Positions 16,294 to 23,962 of a stretch of DNA of 64,000 bases are shown here, one piece after another (position 1 is the first letter of the stretch; each line of letters opens with the position of its first letter). The notes below the pieces were generated by a model. It did no database searches and was not told the origin of the DNA. It saw nothing but the letters and a program-made list of their open reading frames with translations. The stretch comes from Streptomyces sp. NBC_01304. Its GTDB lineage: Bacteria > Actinomycetota > Actinomycetes > Streptomycetales > Streptomycetaceae. The stretch is from NCBI RefSeq assembly GCF_035975855.1, contig NZ_CP109055.1, positions 2,666,001-2,730,000 on the forward strand. Reading direction: 5' to 3'. The position numbers and the translations under genes are program-made.

Positions 16294-18738
16294 ATGACGA
16301 CTCCTTGGTCACGCCGCGGCTTCCTCGCCACGTCCGGTGCCACCGCCCTCGCGCTCGGTCTGGCCGGGACCTTCAGCGCGGGGCACGCCAGTGCGGCGCA
16401 AGCCGCGGCCGAAGGCGATGAGTTCGCCGCGCTGCGCGCCAAGTGGCGCAGCATCATCCTCGGTGAGGGGTTCACGCCCACCGCCGAGCCCTTCAAGTCG
16501 AAGCTCGCCACGCTCGGCACGACCGCCCGGCGGTGGATCGACTCCATGGCCCCTGCGACCGGTGCGGTCTGGCCCGATGCGGTCTACGCCGATCCGGAGC
16601 CGGACAAGGACACGGAGTCGTACGGGTTCTCCGGGAAGATCCAGGAGAGTTATGCGCGGCTGAGGACCATGGCGGAGGCCTACTGCCAGCCGGGTACCGG
16701 GGTCACCGGGGACGCGGCGGTGAAGGACAAGATCGTGGTCGCATACGACCACCTGATCAAGGACGTCTACAACGAGAACCAGGCGCCGTACGGCAACTGG
16801 TACAGCTGGGAGATAGGCGCCCCGCAGTCGCTGCTCGACATCGCGATCATGATGTACGAGCACCTGTCGGCGGAGCAGATATCCGCCACGGTCAAGGCAG
16901 TTGACCATTTCGTTCCCGATTCCAAGGTGGCCCAGTACGCGGGGACGAGTACGGGCGCCAATCGGATCGACCTGTGCCAGGTGCTGGCGCTGCGGGGGAT
17001 TCTGGACGGCACCGCGGCGAAGGTCGCGCTGGCGCGGGATGCGATGTCGCCGACGTTCCCGTATGTGACGGTCGGGGATGGGCTGTATGCGGATGGGTCG
17101 CTCATTCAGCATACGAATGTGCCCTACACCGGGTCTTACGGCGCTGTGCTCATCAGCGGGATGAGCAAGTTGCTCGGGTTGTTGGGAGGGTCCACGTGGG
17201 CTGTCAGCGATCCGAAGCAGCAGTTGTTCCTGGATGCCGTCGAGGCCGCGTATGCGCCGTTCATCTACAACGGGCTGATGATGGACGGTGTTTCGGGTCG
17301 TGCCATCAGTCGGGGGCTGACTGCCACTGATGTGCTGAAGATTCAGCAGGACGACCATCTGCGGGGGCACGCCATCATCGGGGCCGTTCTCGTGCTGGCC
17401 CAGGGGGCCAGTGCTGAGGAGGCCGCGCGGTGGAAGGCCCTGGCCAAGGGGTGGTTCACGCGGGATCGGTACGCCGATGTCTCCACCGGGCGCACGCTCG
17501 GGGTGCCGGCGCTGTCGCGGGCCAACGCGTTGCTCGCCGATGAGAGTGTGAAGGCCGCCGCCGAGCCGGTCGGGCACAAGGTGTTTCCCGGCATGGACCG
17601 GGCCGTGCACCGTACGAAGGGGTTCGCGGCGTCGGTGTCGATGGCGTCGAAGCGGATCACCTATTACGAGAACGGGAACGGCGAGAACGTTCGGGGGTTT
17701 CACACCGGGTCCGGGATGTTGTATTGGTGGGGCGCCGATGCGGGTGGCGGGCAGTACTCGGACGGGTTCTGGCCGACCGTCGACCCGTACCGGCTGCCGG
17801 GTACGACTGCTTCGCAGAAGCGGCTCGCGGATGGTGAGGGCGGGATCTGGGGTGCGGCCACGCCGGATGCGACGTGGGTGGGGGGCACGACGGACGGGAC
17901 GTACGCGACCGTCGGTCAGTATCTGAAGGGGCTCTCCTCCACGATGGAGGCGAAGAAGTCCTGGTTCTTCGTGGACGACGCCGTGGTGTGTCTGGGCGCC
18001 GGGATCAAGGGTGCGGACGGGGTCGGTGTCGAGAGTGTGGTGGACAACCGGAATCTGGGTGCGAGTGGTGCCGCTCAGCTGACGGTCAATGGGCGTACGC
18101 AGCCGGGTGAGCATCCCTGGTCGGGGACCATGGACGCGCGCTGGGCGCACCTCAAGGGCCATGCCGGTTATGTCTTTCCGGGTGGGACGAAGCTGACCGC
18201 GCTGCGCGAGGAGCGCACCGGGAAGTGGAAGGACATCAACGGCGGTGGTGCGGAGGATGCCGTCACGCGGCGGTACGTCACGCTGCTCGCCGATCACGGG
18301 ACGGATCCCTCGGACGCCTCGTACTCGTACATCCTGATGCCCGGTGCGAGTGAACTGCGCACGGCTGCGCGGGCGTTGGACCGTGGGTGGCTGGTCACCC
18401 TGGTCAACTCCGGCAAGGCACAGGGTGTGCGGGTGCCGTCGCTCGGGTTCACCGGGATCAACTTCTGGGAGCCCGGGACGGCCGGCAAAGTCGTCGTCGA
18501 TGCGCCCGTGAGCGTACAGATCCGGGAGAAGCGCGACGGTACGGCGGTCGTGTGCGTGAGTGATCCCAGCCGGTCGGTGAAGGGGCTCACGCTGGTGTGG
18601 AAGCGGCCGGTGGCGTCGGTCGTCAGCAAGCCGTCCGTGGTGTCGGACGCGCGTACCGGCTCGTCGCTCACCCTTACGTTCGGCGATCTCAGCGGCAGCA
18701 ACGGCGGTACGCACAAGGTCACGGTCAGAACCAACTGA
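16294..18738 (+). CDS. Secreted polysaccharide lyase family 8 (hyaluronate/chondroitin/xanthan lyase type)
   Basis: 814 residues. A Tat-type signal (SRRGFLATSGATALALGLAG) directs folded export. The alpha/alpha-toroid domain has NWYSWEIGAP and the catalytic Asn in TGANRIDLC, then His and Tyr in DGSLIQHTNVPYTGSYG, followed by the large beta-sandwich domains. Family 8 enzymes cleave uronic-acid polymers by beta-elimination outside the cell; which polymer cannot be read from sequence. A strong terminator follows at 18760-18791. Two smaller lyase-like genes come next, suggesting a glycosaminoglycan-type degradation locus. Confidence 0.93.
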   Translation: MTTPWSRRGFLATSGATALALGLAGTFSAGHASAAQAAAEGDEFAALRAKWRSIILGEGFTPTAEPFKSKLATLGTTARRWIDSMAPATGAVWPDAVYADPEPDKDTESYGFSGKIQESYARLRTMAEAYCQPGTGVTGDAAVKDKIVVAYDHLIKDVYNENQAPYGNWYSWEIGAPQSLLDIAIMMYEHLSAEQISATVKAVDHFVPDSKVAQYAGTSTGANRIDLCQVLALRGILDGTAAKVALARDAMSPTFPYVTVGDGLYADGSLIQHTNVPYTGSYGAVLISGMSKLLGLLGGSTWAVSDPKQQLFLDAVEAAYAPFIYNGLMMDGVSGRAISRGLTATDVLKIQQDDHLRGHAIIGAVLVLAQGASAEEAARWKALAKGWFTRDRYADVSTGRTLGVPALSRANALLADESVKAAAEPVGHKVFPGMDRAVHRTKGFAASVSMASKRITYYENGNGENVRGFHTGSGMLYWWGADAGGGQYSDGFWPTVDPYRLPGTTASQKRLADGEGGIWGAATPDATWVGGTTDGTYATVGQYLKGLSSTMEAKKSWFFVDDAVVCLGAGIKGADGVGVESVVDNRNLGASGAAQLTVNGRTQPGEHPWSGTMDARWAHLKGHAGYVFPGGTKLTALREERTGKWKDINGGGAEDAVTRRYVTLLADHGTDPSDASYSYILMPGASELRTAARALDRGWLVTLVNSGKAQGVRVPSLGFTGINFWEPGTAGKVVVDAPVSVQIREKRDGTAVVCVSDPSRSVKGLTLVWKRPVASVVSKPSVVSDARTGSSLTLTFGDLSGSNGGTHKVTVRTN

Positions 18739-18759
18739 CCGGCTCTGACCCCTCATTCG

Positions 18760-18791
18760 AAGGGCCGGACCTCCTCACGGGTCCGGCCCTT
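18760..18791 (+). terminator. Stem-loop terminator after the family 8 lyase
   Basis: 12-bp perfect arms (18760-18771 and 18780-18791) around an 8-nt loop, ending in TTT. Confidence 0.7.
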
Positions 18792-18851
18792 TGGCACATC
18801 CCCTCATTTCCTATCCCCCCATTCCCTCTCGCAGAAGGGCCCTCCCCCCTC

Positions 18852-19592
18852 ATGCGCACACAACGACCACCTCTTCTCCGTACGGCTCGTAAGGCGGGCC
18901 TCCCGGCGATCGGTCTCTCGCTCGCCCTGCTGTTCGCGTCCCCGGCCTCCGCCGCCCCGCTCTGGGACGGCGACGCCAGCGGTGGGACCGGTGTCTTCGG
19001 CGGCATCGAATGCGACGCTCCCGGCAGTGTCACGGCCGTGGACCATCCGCGCGGCAAGGTCTTCAAGTTCAACAAGCCGAGCGGGCTGCGGCGTTGCGAG
19101 GCGCGCGGCATCCGGACCGGCGACGGGTACGAGTACGTCTTCAAGAACGACTCGACCTACTGGCTCGGCTGGTCCACGTGCACGAACACGGACGACGCCG
19201 AGTCGATATTCCAGTGGAAGTCCTATCCCAACTCCACGCAGAACTACCCGGTGGAGATCAAGGTCGAGGGCGGCGTGCTCAAGCTGTTCCACGTCGACCC
19301 GGCTGCCACCTGGCATCTCATCTGGAGCCGTGCGATCACGGCGGACACCTGGAAGCACCTCGCGCTCGGCATCCACACCTCGGACGAGGCGTCGACCGGC
19401 TGGATCGAGCTCTACTACAACGGGGAGCAGCAGACGATGAGCAATGGCTCCACGCGCTATCCCGGCCGCACCTGGGACGGGCTCAACAAGCCCAAGTGGG
19501 GAACGTACGGCGCGGACATCGAGAACACCGCGGGCATCGACTGGGTAGACGACCTGGCCGTCGGCACGAGCTACGCGGACGTGGCCCGATGA
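18852..19592 (+). CDS. Secreted heparin-lyase-I-like polysaccharide lyase, paralogue 1
   Basis: 246 residues. A signal peptide (AGLPAIGLSLALLFASPASA) precedes a jelly-roll domain beginning LWDGDASGGTGVFGGIECD and ending VGTSYADVAR. Features such as FNKPSGLRRCEARGI, SIFQWKSYP and VEGGVLKLFHV suggest a glycan-lyase or concanavalin-like fold, closest in my judgement to the heparin lyase I (Polysacc_lyase) family. The substrate is uncertain. Its stop overlaps the start of a close paralogue in an ATGA, so the pair is coupled. Confidence 0.7.
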   Translation: MRTQRPPLLRTARKAGLPAIGLSLALLFASPASAAPLWDGDASGGTGVFGGIECDAPGSVTAVDHPRGKVFKFNKPSGLRRCEARGIRTGDGYEYVFKNDSTYWLGWSTCTNTDDAESIFQWKSYPNSTQNYPVEIKVEGGVLKLFHVDPAATWHLIWSRAITADTWKHLALGIHTSDEASTGWIELYYNGEQQTMSNGSTRYPGRTWDGLNKPKWGTYGADIENTAGIDWVDDLAVGTSYADVAR

Positions 19593-20296
19593 GGCGCGTC
19601 GGAGCGTTCGGCGCCGCCTCTGCCGCCCTGGTCGTGCTCGCCGCGAGCCCGGCGCAGGCCTCCGTGATCTGGAACGGGGACGCCTCGGGAGGCACCGGGG
19701 TCTTCTCGTCCATCCTCTGCGACTCCCCCGGCAGTGTCGTCGCGCAGGACAACGACGACGGGCGGGGCCAGGTCTTCAAGTTCAACAAGCCGCTGGGGCT
19801 CGAGCGCTGCGAGGCGCACGGGATCACGGTGGGCGGGTCCCGCTACACCTTCAAGAACAACTCGACGTACTGGCTGGGCTGGGACACCTCCACCAACACC
19901 CCCGACGCCGGGACCATCTTCCAGTGGAAGTCGTACGGCACCAATGATCAGCATCAGCAGAACTACCCGGTGTTGATGAAGGTCGAGGGCGGGGTGCTGA
20001 AGCTGTTCCACATCAAGGTCGGGGAGGAGTGGACGCTCAAGTGGTCGACGCCGGTCGCGACAAGTACGTACAAGCGCATCGTCCTCGGGATCCACACCTC
20101 CAGCGATGCGTCGAGCGGGCGGGTCGAGGCGTACTACAACGGCGCGAAGGTCGCCGATTTCACCGGGCGGACCTGGGACGACCTGGGCAATGACACGCGG
20201 TTCGGGTCCTATGGCGCGGAGGTGCAGGACAAGCGGGTCATCAACTGGATCGACGGGCTGAAGGTGGGCACGTCGTACGCGGATGTCGCGAGCTGA
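19589..20296 (+). CDS. Secreted heparin-lyase-I-like polysaccharide lyase, paralogue 2
   Basis: 235 residues and clearly a tandem duplicate of the preceding gene. Both share WNGDASGGTGVF / WDGDASGGTGVF, FNKPxGLxRCEAxGI, TYWLGW, IFQWKSY, VEGGVLKLFH, LGIHTS and the terminal VGTSYADVA. It has its own signal peptide (AASAALVVLAASPAQA). Divergence between the copies suggests different glycan specificities. Which residues are catalytic cannot be stated from sequence alone. Confidence 0.7.
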   Translation: MRRVGAFGAASAALVVLAASPAQASVIWNGDASGGTGVFSSILCDSPGSVVAQDNDDGRGQVFKFNKPLGLERCEAHGITVGGSRYTFKNNSTYWLGWDTSTNTPDAGTIFQWKSYGTNDQHQQNYPVLMKVEGGVLKLFHIKVGEEWTLKWSTPVATSTYKRIVLGIHTSSDASSGRVEAYYNGAKVADFTGRTWDDLGNDTRFGSYGAEVQDKRVINWIDGLKVGTSYADVAS

Positions 20297-20449
20297 GTGA
20301 GCAAGGTCGCTTCGGTGGTGGGAACGAATGAGTCGGGTCAGGCGTCATTAAGCCATGCCAGCGGCGTATTGCACGGACCCGGTCCCGCGATAAGTTCCGG
20401 TATCAAGTAGTTGTCCCACCATGAGTCTCACCACCAGAAGGATTCACGA

Positions 20450-21034
20450 ATGATCACGCTCAAGAAGGAAGACGGCCCAGCGGATCTGGCTGGTGTTACG
20501 CATCTGTCCATCGGGGTGTCCTGGGACCCGACCGTCGGCAGCAGCGGCGGTCTGATGGGCAAGCTCCGGCAGAAGGCCGGAACCGACCTTGACCTGATCG
20601 CGATAGCGATGCAGGACGCGGACCCGGTCCGCCTCGCCGGCCTCGACTCCCTCGACCCGCTGGGCAACGGCGCGCTGGTGCACAGCGGCGACAACCAGAC
20701 GGGCAAGGGCGCCGGCGACGACGAGACCGTGACGGTCGACTTCGCCAAGGTGCCGGGCAATGTCACGTCCATCGTGTTCATCGCCGCCGCCTACAAGAAG
20801 TACAGCTCGTTCCAGAAGGCGCGGAACATCAGCTTCAAGGTGTACGACGCGACGGGCGGCAGCACCACGCAGGTCGCCGACATCTGGCCGAGCCTGCTGT
20901 CGAACGACAACGGCTGCGCCGTGGCCAAGGCGGTCCGGGCCGGCGCCAACTGGCAGCTTGAAGTGATCAATGTGACGGGCAAGATCAAGCAGGGCGACGA
21001 GCAGGCGCTGATGCGCTTTGCCGTGAGCAAGTAG
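20450..21034 (+). CDS. terD: TerD family calcium-binding stress protein
   Basis: 194 residues of the TerD domain: MITLKKEDGPADLAGVTHLS, IGVSWDP, LDLIAIAMQ, then GALVHSGDNQTGKGAGDDE with the acidic Ca-binding loop, and SIVFIAAAYKK. TerD proteins are cytosolic or membrane-associated, linked to tellurite and envelope stress and abundant in Streptomyces. AGAAGGA at 20436-20442 supports the ATG at 20450 over the upstream in-frame ATG at 20411. It is monocistronic, with a terminator at 21064-21099. Confidence 0.93.
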   Translation: MITLKKEDGPADLAGVTHLSIGVSWDPTVGSSGGLMGKLRQKAGTDLDLIAIAMQDADPVRLAGLDSLDPLGNGALVHSGDNQTGKGAGDDETVTVDFAKVPGNVTSIVFIAAAYKKYSSFQKARNISFKVYDATGGSTTQVADIWPSLLSNDNGCAVAKAVRAGANWQLEVINVTGKIKQGDEQALMRFAVSK

Positions 21035-21063
21035 CAGCCGTAGTAACTGCTGCAGCAATTGGC

Positions 21064-21099
21064 GGCCCGGGTCCCCGGTTTGTGTCAGGGGCCCGGGCC
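21064..21099. terminator. Bidirectional terminator between terD and the acylase gene
   Basis: GC-only arms of 12-13 nt (21064-21076, 21088-21099) with one bulged T and an 11-nt loop, between converging genes. Confidence 0.65.
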
Positions 21100-21107
21100 G
21101 GACGCGT

Positions 21108-23540
21108 TCAGCGGCGCAGCGTCGTCACCTCCAGGGCCGGGTCGGCGGCGATCTCCGCAGAGGTGAAGCGTTCGGTGACCCAGCGCTCCTTCGAGAACAG
21201 CCGGGTCTGGTCCGTGAAGTGGGGCGAGGCCGGGTTCGCGGACTGGCCGTAGGTCAGGAGCGTGTGGGTGCGGGGGCCGTCGGGGGTCAGTTCGACGGCC
21301 ATCAGGAAGCTGGTGCCGAAGGCGCCGCCGTACGCGACCGTCGGGTCCTCAGGGTCGGGCTGCCCGGAGCCGGGGCTCGCCTCGACGACGTTGAAGCAGC
21401 CCTTGGCGCCGTTGCAGCCGGGCAGCGGGATGTCCACCCAGCGCTGTACCGCGCCGATGGCGGTGTCGACGGGGAGGTCTTGTGCGGCGAAGTCCTGGAC
21501 GGCGTCCGCCAGGGCGCGTTGGACTTGTGCGTCGTCGCCCTTGAAGCCACGGGGTGTGGTGAGGGGCTGGTCCGGGTCGTAGGGCACTCGCCACCACGTG
21601 TGCGACGGGCCGCCGTCGAGGAGGACTTCGAAGAAGGTGCTCCAGAGTGCGCCGCCGCGGCTGTCGGCGTCGGCGCGGGTGTCCCAGCGGGCGAGGGCCT
21701 TGCAGGCCGCCCGTACGTCGACCTTCTTGCCGTCCGTCGCCGTCAGCTCCGGGTGCGCGCGGCACATCGCGACCACGTCGTCGCGGCCCGTCTCCGCCGA
21801 CCGGACGCGGTTGCCGAGCATCGACTCGCGCAGCGTGCGCCGGGTGAAGCCGGGGGCGCCGAGTCCATCGGTGCCGTCGGCGCGCTCGGCGATCATCCGC
21901 AGGCCGAGCTGGGCCCGTTGGCCGATGCGGGGGTCGCTGTCGTACGTGCCGGGGAAGCCGGTGAGCGGTGCGGCGGGGTTGGTGAACTGAGGGCCGTTGT
22001 TGGAGTTGGCCACGTAGTCGGTGCGGGTCAGCTTCGGGTGGCGGGACGGGCCGTAGAGGCCGGGGACCAGCGCGTCGGGGTCGCTGCCCCAGGCGCAGGC
22101 CGTCGTCGAGCCGTCCAGGACGGTGAGGCCATCCTCGCCGCCCGGGCGTGTGCAGCGCTTCAGCTGGTCGTCGGTCAGGTGGGCGACGGCCGAGGAGTCC
22201 GTGAAGTACGTGCTGCCGCTGGTGTCGGCCGCGAGGGTGTAGACCCAGGACAGACCCTGGTAGGTGTTCTGGGCGGCGCGCAGCTGGTCGAGGCTGTCGG
22301 CCTTGCCCATCGCCAGCCAGGTGTTCATCGAGCGCAGGTTCTCGGCGTTGGCGTCACGGATCGCGTACGCCGTCTCGGTCGTCCAGCCCCGGGACAGGAG
22401 CGGGCCGTACCGGGAGGTGTACTGGGTGCGCCGGACGGTGGTCACCTTGCCGTCCTTGCCGCGTACGGCGACCGGGACGGTGCGGCGCTTCATCGGCTCC
22501 GCCTTGCCGTCGACCAGGTACCTAGTAGGGTCGCCGGGTGCCAGCTTCAGCTGGTAGAGGGAGGCGTGCTGGGCGTCGCTCGCGGTGTGGGTCCAGGCCA
22601 CGCGCTTGTTGTGGCCGATCAGGACCATGGGGGTGCCGGCCAGTCCTGCGCCTGCCACGTCCAGGGTGCCGGGGATCGTCAACTGCACCTGGTAGAAGCG
22701 GAAGTTGCCGGTCCAGGGCAGGTGCGGGTTGGCGAGCACCATCGCGTTGCCGCTGCGGGTGGCGTCGCGGCCGAGCGCCCAGCCGTTGCTGCCGAAGTCG
22801 GCTGCCGTGGCATCCGGGCGGGTGGCCGAGCGGGCTGCCGTCGCGGGCTTGCCGCCCTTGGCGGGAGGCTTCGCGTTGCCGATGTCCGGCACCAACGGTG
22901 CGATGCCGAGGACCCCGTTGACGTCGTGCACCACGCCCCACAGATCGAGCGCGGTGATCGGCCGCACCCAAGGCTTGCCCTTGCAGCGGGCGTCCGGCAG
23001 CTTGTCGACGCCGGTGTCCCGCAGATAGCGGTTGTACCCGGCGGCGTACCCCTCGACCATCCTGCGCAGCTCCGCCGTCGGGCCGAGCGGGGCGGGCTTG
23101 TCGAAGAGGCGCTTGACGGTGCCCGCACGGCGCAGGCCCTTGTAGTAGGTGTCGCTCGCGAGGTTGGGGCTCTCGGGGCTGCCTTCGCCGAGATAGCGGG
23201 AGCGTTCGCCGCGCAACGTCAGGATCTGGTCGGCGAGTTCGCAGGCGTTGTCCTGGGCGTACGCATAGCCGTAGCCGTAGCCGAGGCCGTCGTAGCTCTT
23301 GGCCAGGATGTGCGGGACGCCGTACTCGGTGCGGCGGATCTGGGCCGTGTAGCTCTGCTCGGACACGGTCGCGCCCGCCGCATCGGGCTCCGCCGCATCG
23401 GACGCGGACGAGGGCCCGGGCCACACGACCGCGGCGGCCGCGGTGAGGCCGAGGGCCACCGCAACCGCGGTGCGACTTCGTCGAGTTCTTCCATGTGCTC
23501 TGGACAGTCGAATTCTTCCGTGTGCTCTGGATAAACGCAT
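21108..23540 (-). CDS. Secreted penicillin acylase family N-terminal nucleophile amidohydrolase
   Basis: 810 residues. The Arg-rich N-terminus and hydrophobic segment (TAVAVALGLTAAAAVVWP) form a signal peptide. After the alpha-chain region comes the maturation site DFGSNGWALG, where Ser251 becomes the N-terminal nucleophile of the beta chain after self-cleavage. The family includes penicillin, aculeacin and acyl-homoserine-lactone acylases, so it probably deacylates lipopeptides or quorum signals outside the cell. The first residues contain RLSRAHGR twice with a 9-residue period, encoded by a 27-bp tandem DNA repeat. Confidence 0.9.
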   Translation of the reverse strand: MRLSRAHGRIRLSRAHGRTRRSRTAVAVALGLTAAAAVVWPGPSSASDAAEPDAAGATVSEQSYTAQIRRTEYGVPHILAKSYDGLGYGYGYAYAQDNACELADQILTLRGERSRYLGEGSPESPNLASDTYYKGLRRAGTVKRLFDKPAPLGPTAELRRMVEGYAAGYNRYLRDTGVDKLPDARCKGKPWVRPITALDLWGVVHDVNGVLGIAPLVPDIGNAKPPAKGGKPATAARSATRPDATAADFGSNGWALGRDATRSGNAMVLANPHLPWTGNFRFYQVQLTIPGTLDVAGAGLAGTPMVLIGHNKRVAWTHTASDAQHASLYQLKLAPGDPTRYLVDGKAEPMKRRTVPVAVRGKDGKVTTVRRTQYTSRYGPLLSRGWTTETAYAIRDANAENLRSMNTWLAMGKADSLDQLRAAQNTYQGLSWVYTLAADTSGSTYFTDSSAVAHLTDDQLKRCTRPGGEDGLTVLDGSTTACAWGSDPDALVPGLYGPSRHPKLTRTDYVANSNNGPQFTNPAAPLTGFPGTYDSDPRIGQRAQLGLRMIAERADGTDGLGAPGFTRRTLRESMLGNRVRSAETGRDDVVAMCRAHPELTATDGKKVDVRAACKALARWDTRADADSRGGALWSTFFEVLLDGGPSHTWWRVPYDPDQPLTTPRGFKGDDAQVQRALADAVQDFAAQDLPVDTAIGAVQRWVDIPLPGCNGAKGCFNVVEASPGSGQPDPEDPTVAYGGAFGTSFLMAVELTPDGPRTHTLLTYGQSANPASPHFTDQTRLFSKERWVTERFTSAEIAADPALEVTTLRR

Positions 23541-23674
23541 GGCGCCCACGTTGCCCAGGTACGGGCGGTGTCGACATCGGACCACCGGCCAATCTTTCGT
23601 CGGCGCATCCGTCCGAGGATGTACTACCAAGGGACCCCGAGCGGCGCCGAGTTGAGCCCCACCCGGACTGACAC

Positions 23675-23691
23675 ATACCCATACCGGGTAT
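23675..23691. promoter_or_regulatory. Operator 1: ATACCC-N5-GGGTAT
   Basis: ATACCC (23675-23680), ATACC, GGGTAT (23686-23691): a perfect palindrome between a CTGACA -35-like box (23668-23673) and a TATGTT -10-like box (23689-23694) for the small ORF at 23702. The same palindrome recurs before the exporter gene and, with outer changes, at the NRPS promoter. Confidence 0.65.
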
Positions 23692-23701
23692 GTTGACGTT
23701 C

Positions 23702-23869
23702 ATGATCTCACTCACGAAACATCTCGGCGGCGACACCGCCGCGAGGGCCTGCGCCGCGGCGTGCGGTCTCGGCTCGGCGGAAGTGACCCTGTTGCGGCGG
23801 GCATTCGGGCTCTGCCTGAGTCTGCGCATCCAACTCTCCGGTGACTGCCGGAGCCCCAACTTCCGATAG
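23702..23869 (+). CDS. Small 55-residue ORF, possibly leaderless, function unknown
   Basis: It encodes MISLTKHLGG at the start and ends RSPNFR, with four Cys (residues 17, 21, 38 and 49) and a hydrophobic stretch in the second half. No ribosome site is visible; the -10-like TATGTT lies 7 nt before the ATG, consistent with a leaderless message. It sits under the same operator type as the exporter gene 260 bp downstream. I do not recognise it. It could be a regulatory leader peptide, a small membrane or metal-binding peptide, or not translated at all. Confidence 0.35.
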   Translation: MISLTKHLGGDTAARACAAACGLGSAEVTLLRRAFGLCLSLRIQLSGDCRSPNFR

Positions 23870-23884
23870 TCGTTCTCCACCGCC

Positions 23885-23939
23885 TTGACAGGGATACCCC
23901 CCACCCCTACCTTCACATACGCATACCCGGTTGGGGTAT
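23885..23939 (+). promoter_or_regulatory. Exporter promoter with operator 2
   Basis: TTGACA (23885-23890), 17 bp, TACCTT (23908-23913), one of the best promoter matches in the window. The operator ATACCC (23923-23928)-GGTTG-GGGTAT (23934-23939) covers the start-site region. GATACCCC (23893-23900) inside the spacer also pairs with GGGGTATC (23933-23940). Confidence 0.65.
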
Positions 23940-23962
23940 CCCTCTCATGGCAAGGAGAACCG

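Noticed and set aside
16309..18756. 815-codon minus-strand frame opposite the family 8 lyase
   Set aside because: No recognisable protein; the plus strand has a full Tat signal and lyase active-site residues.
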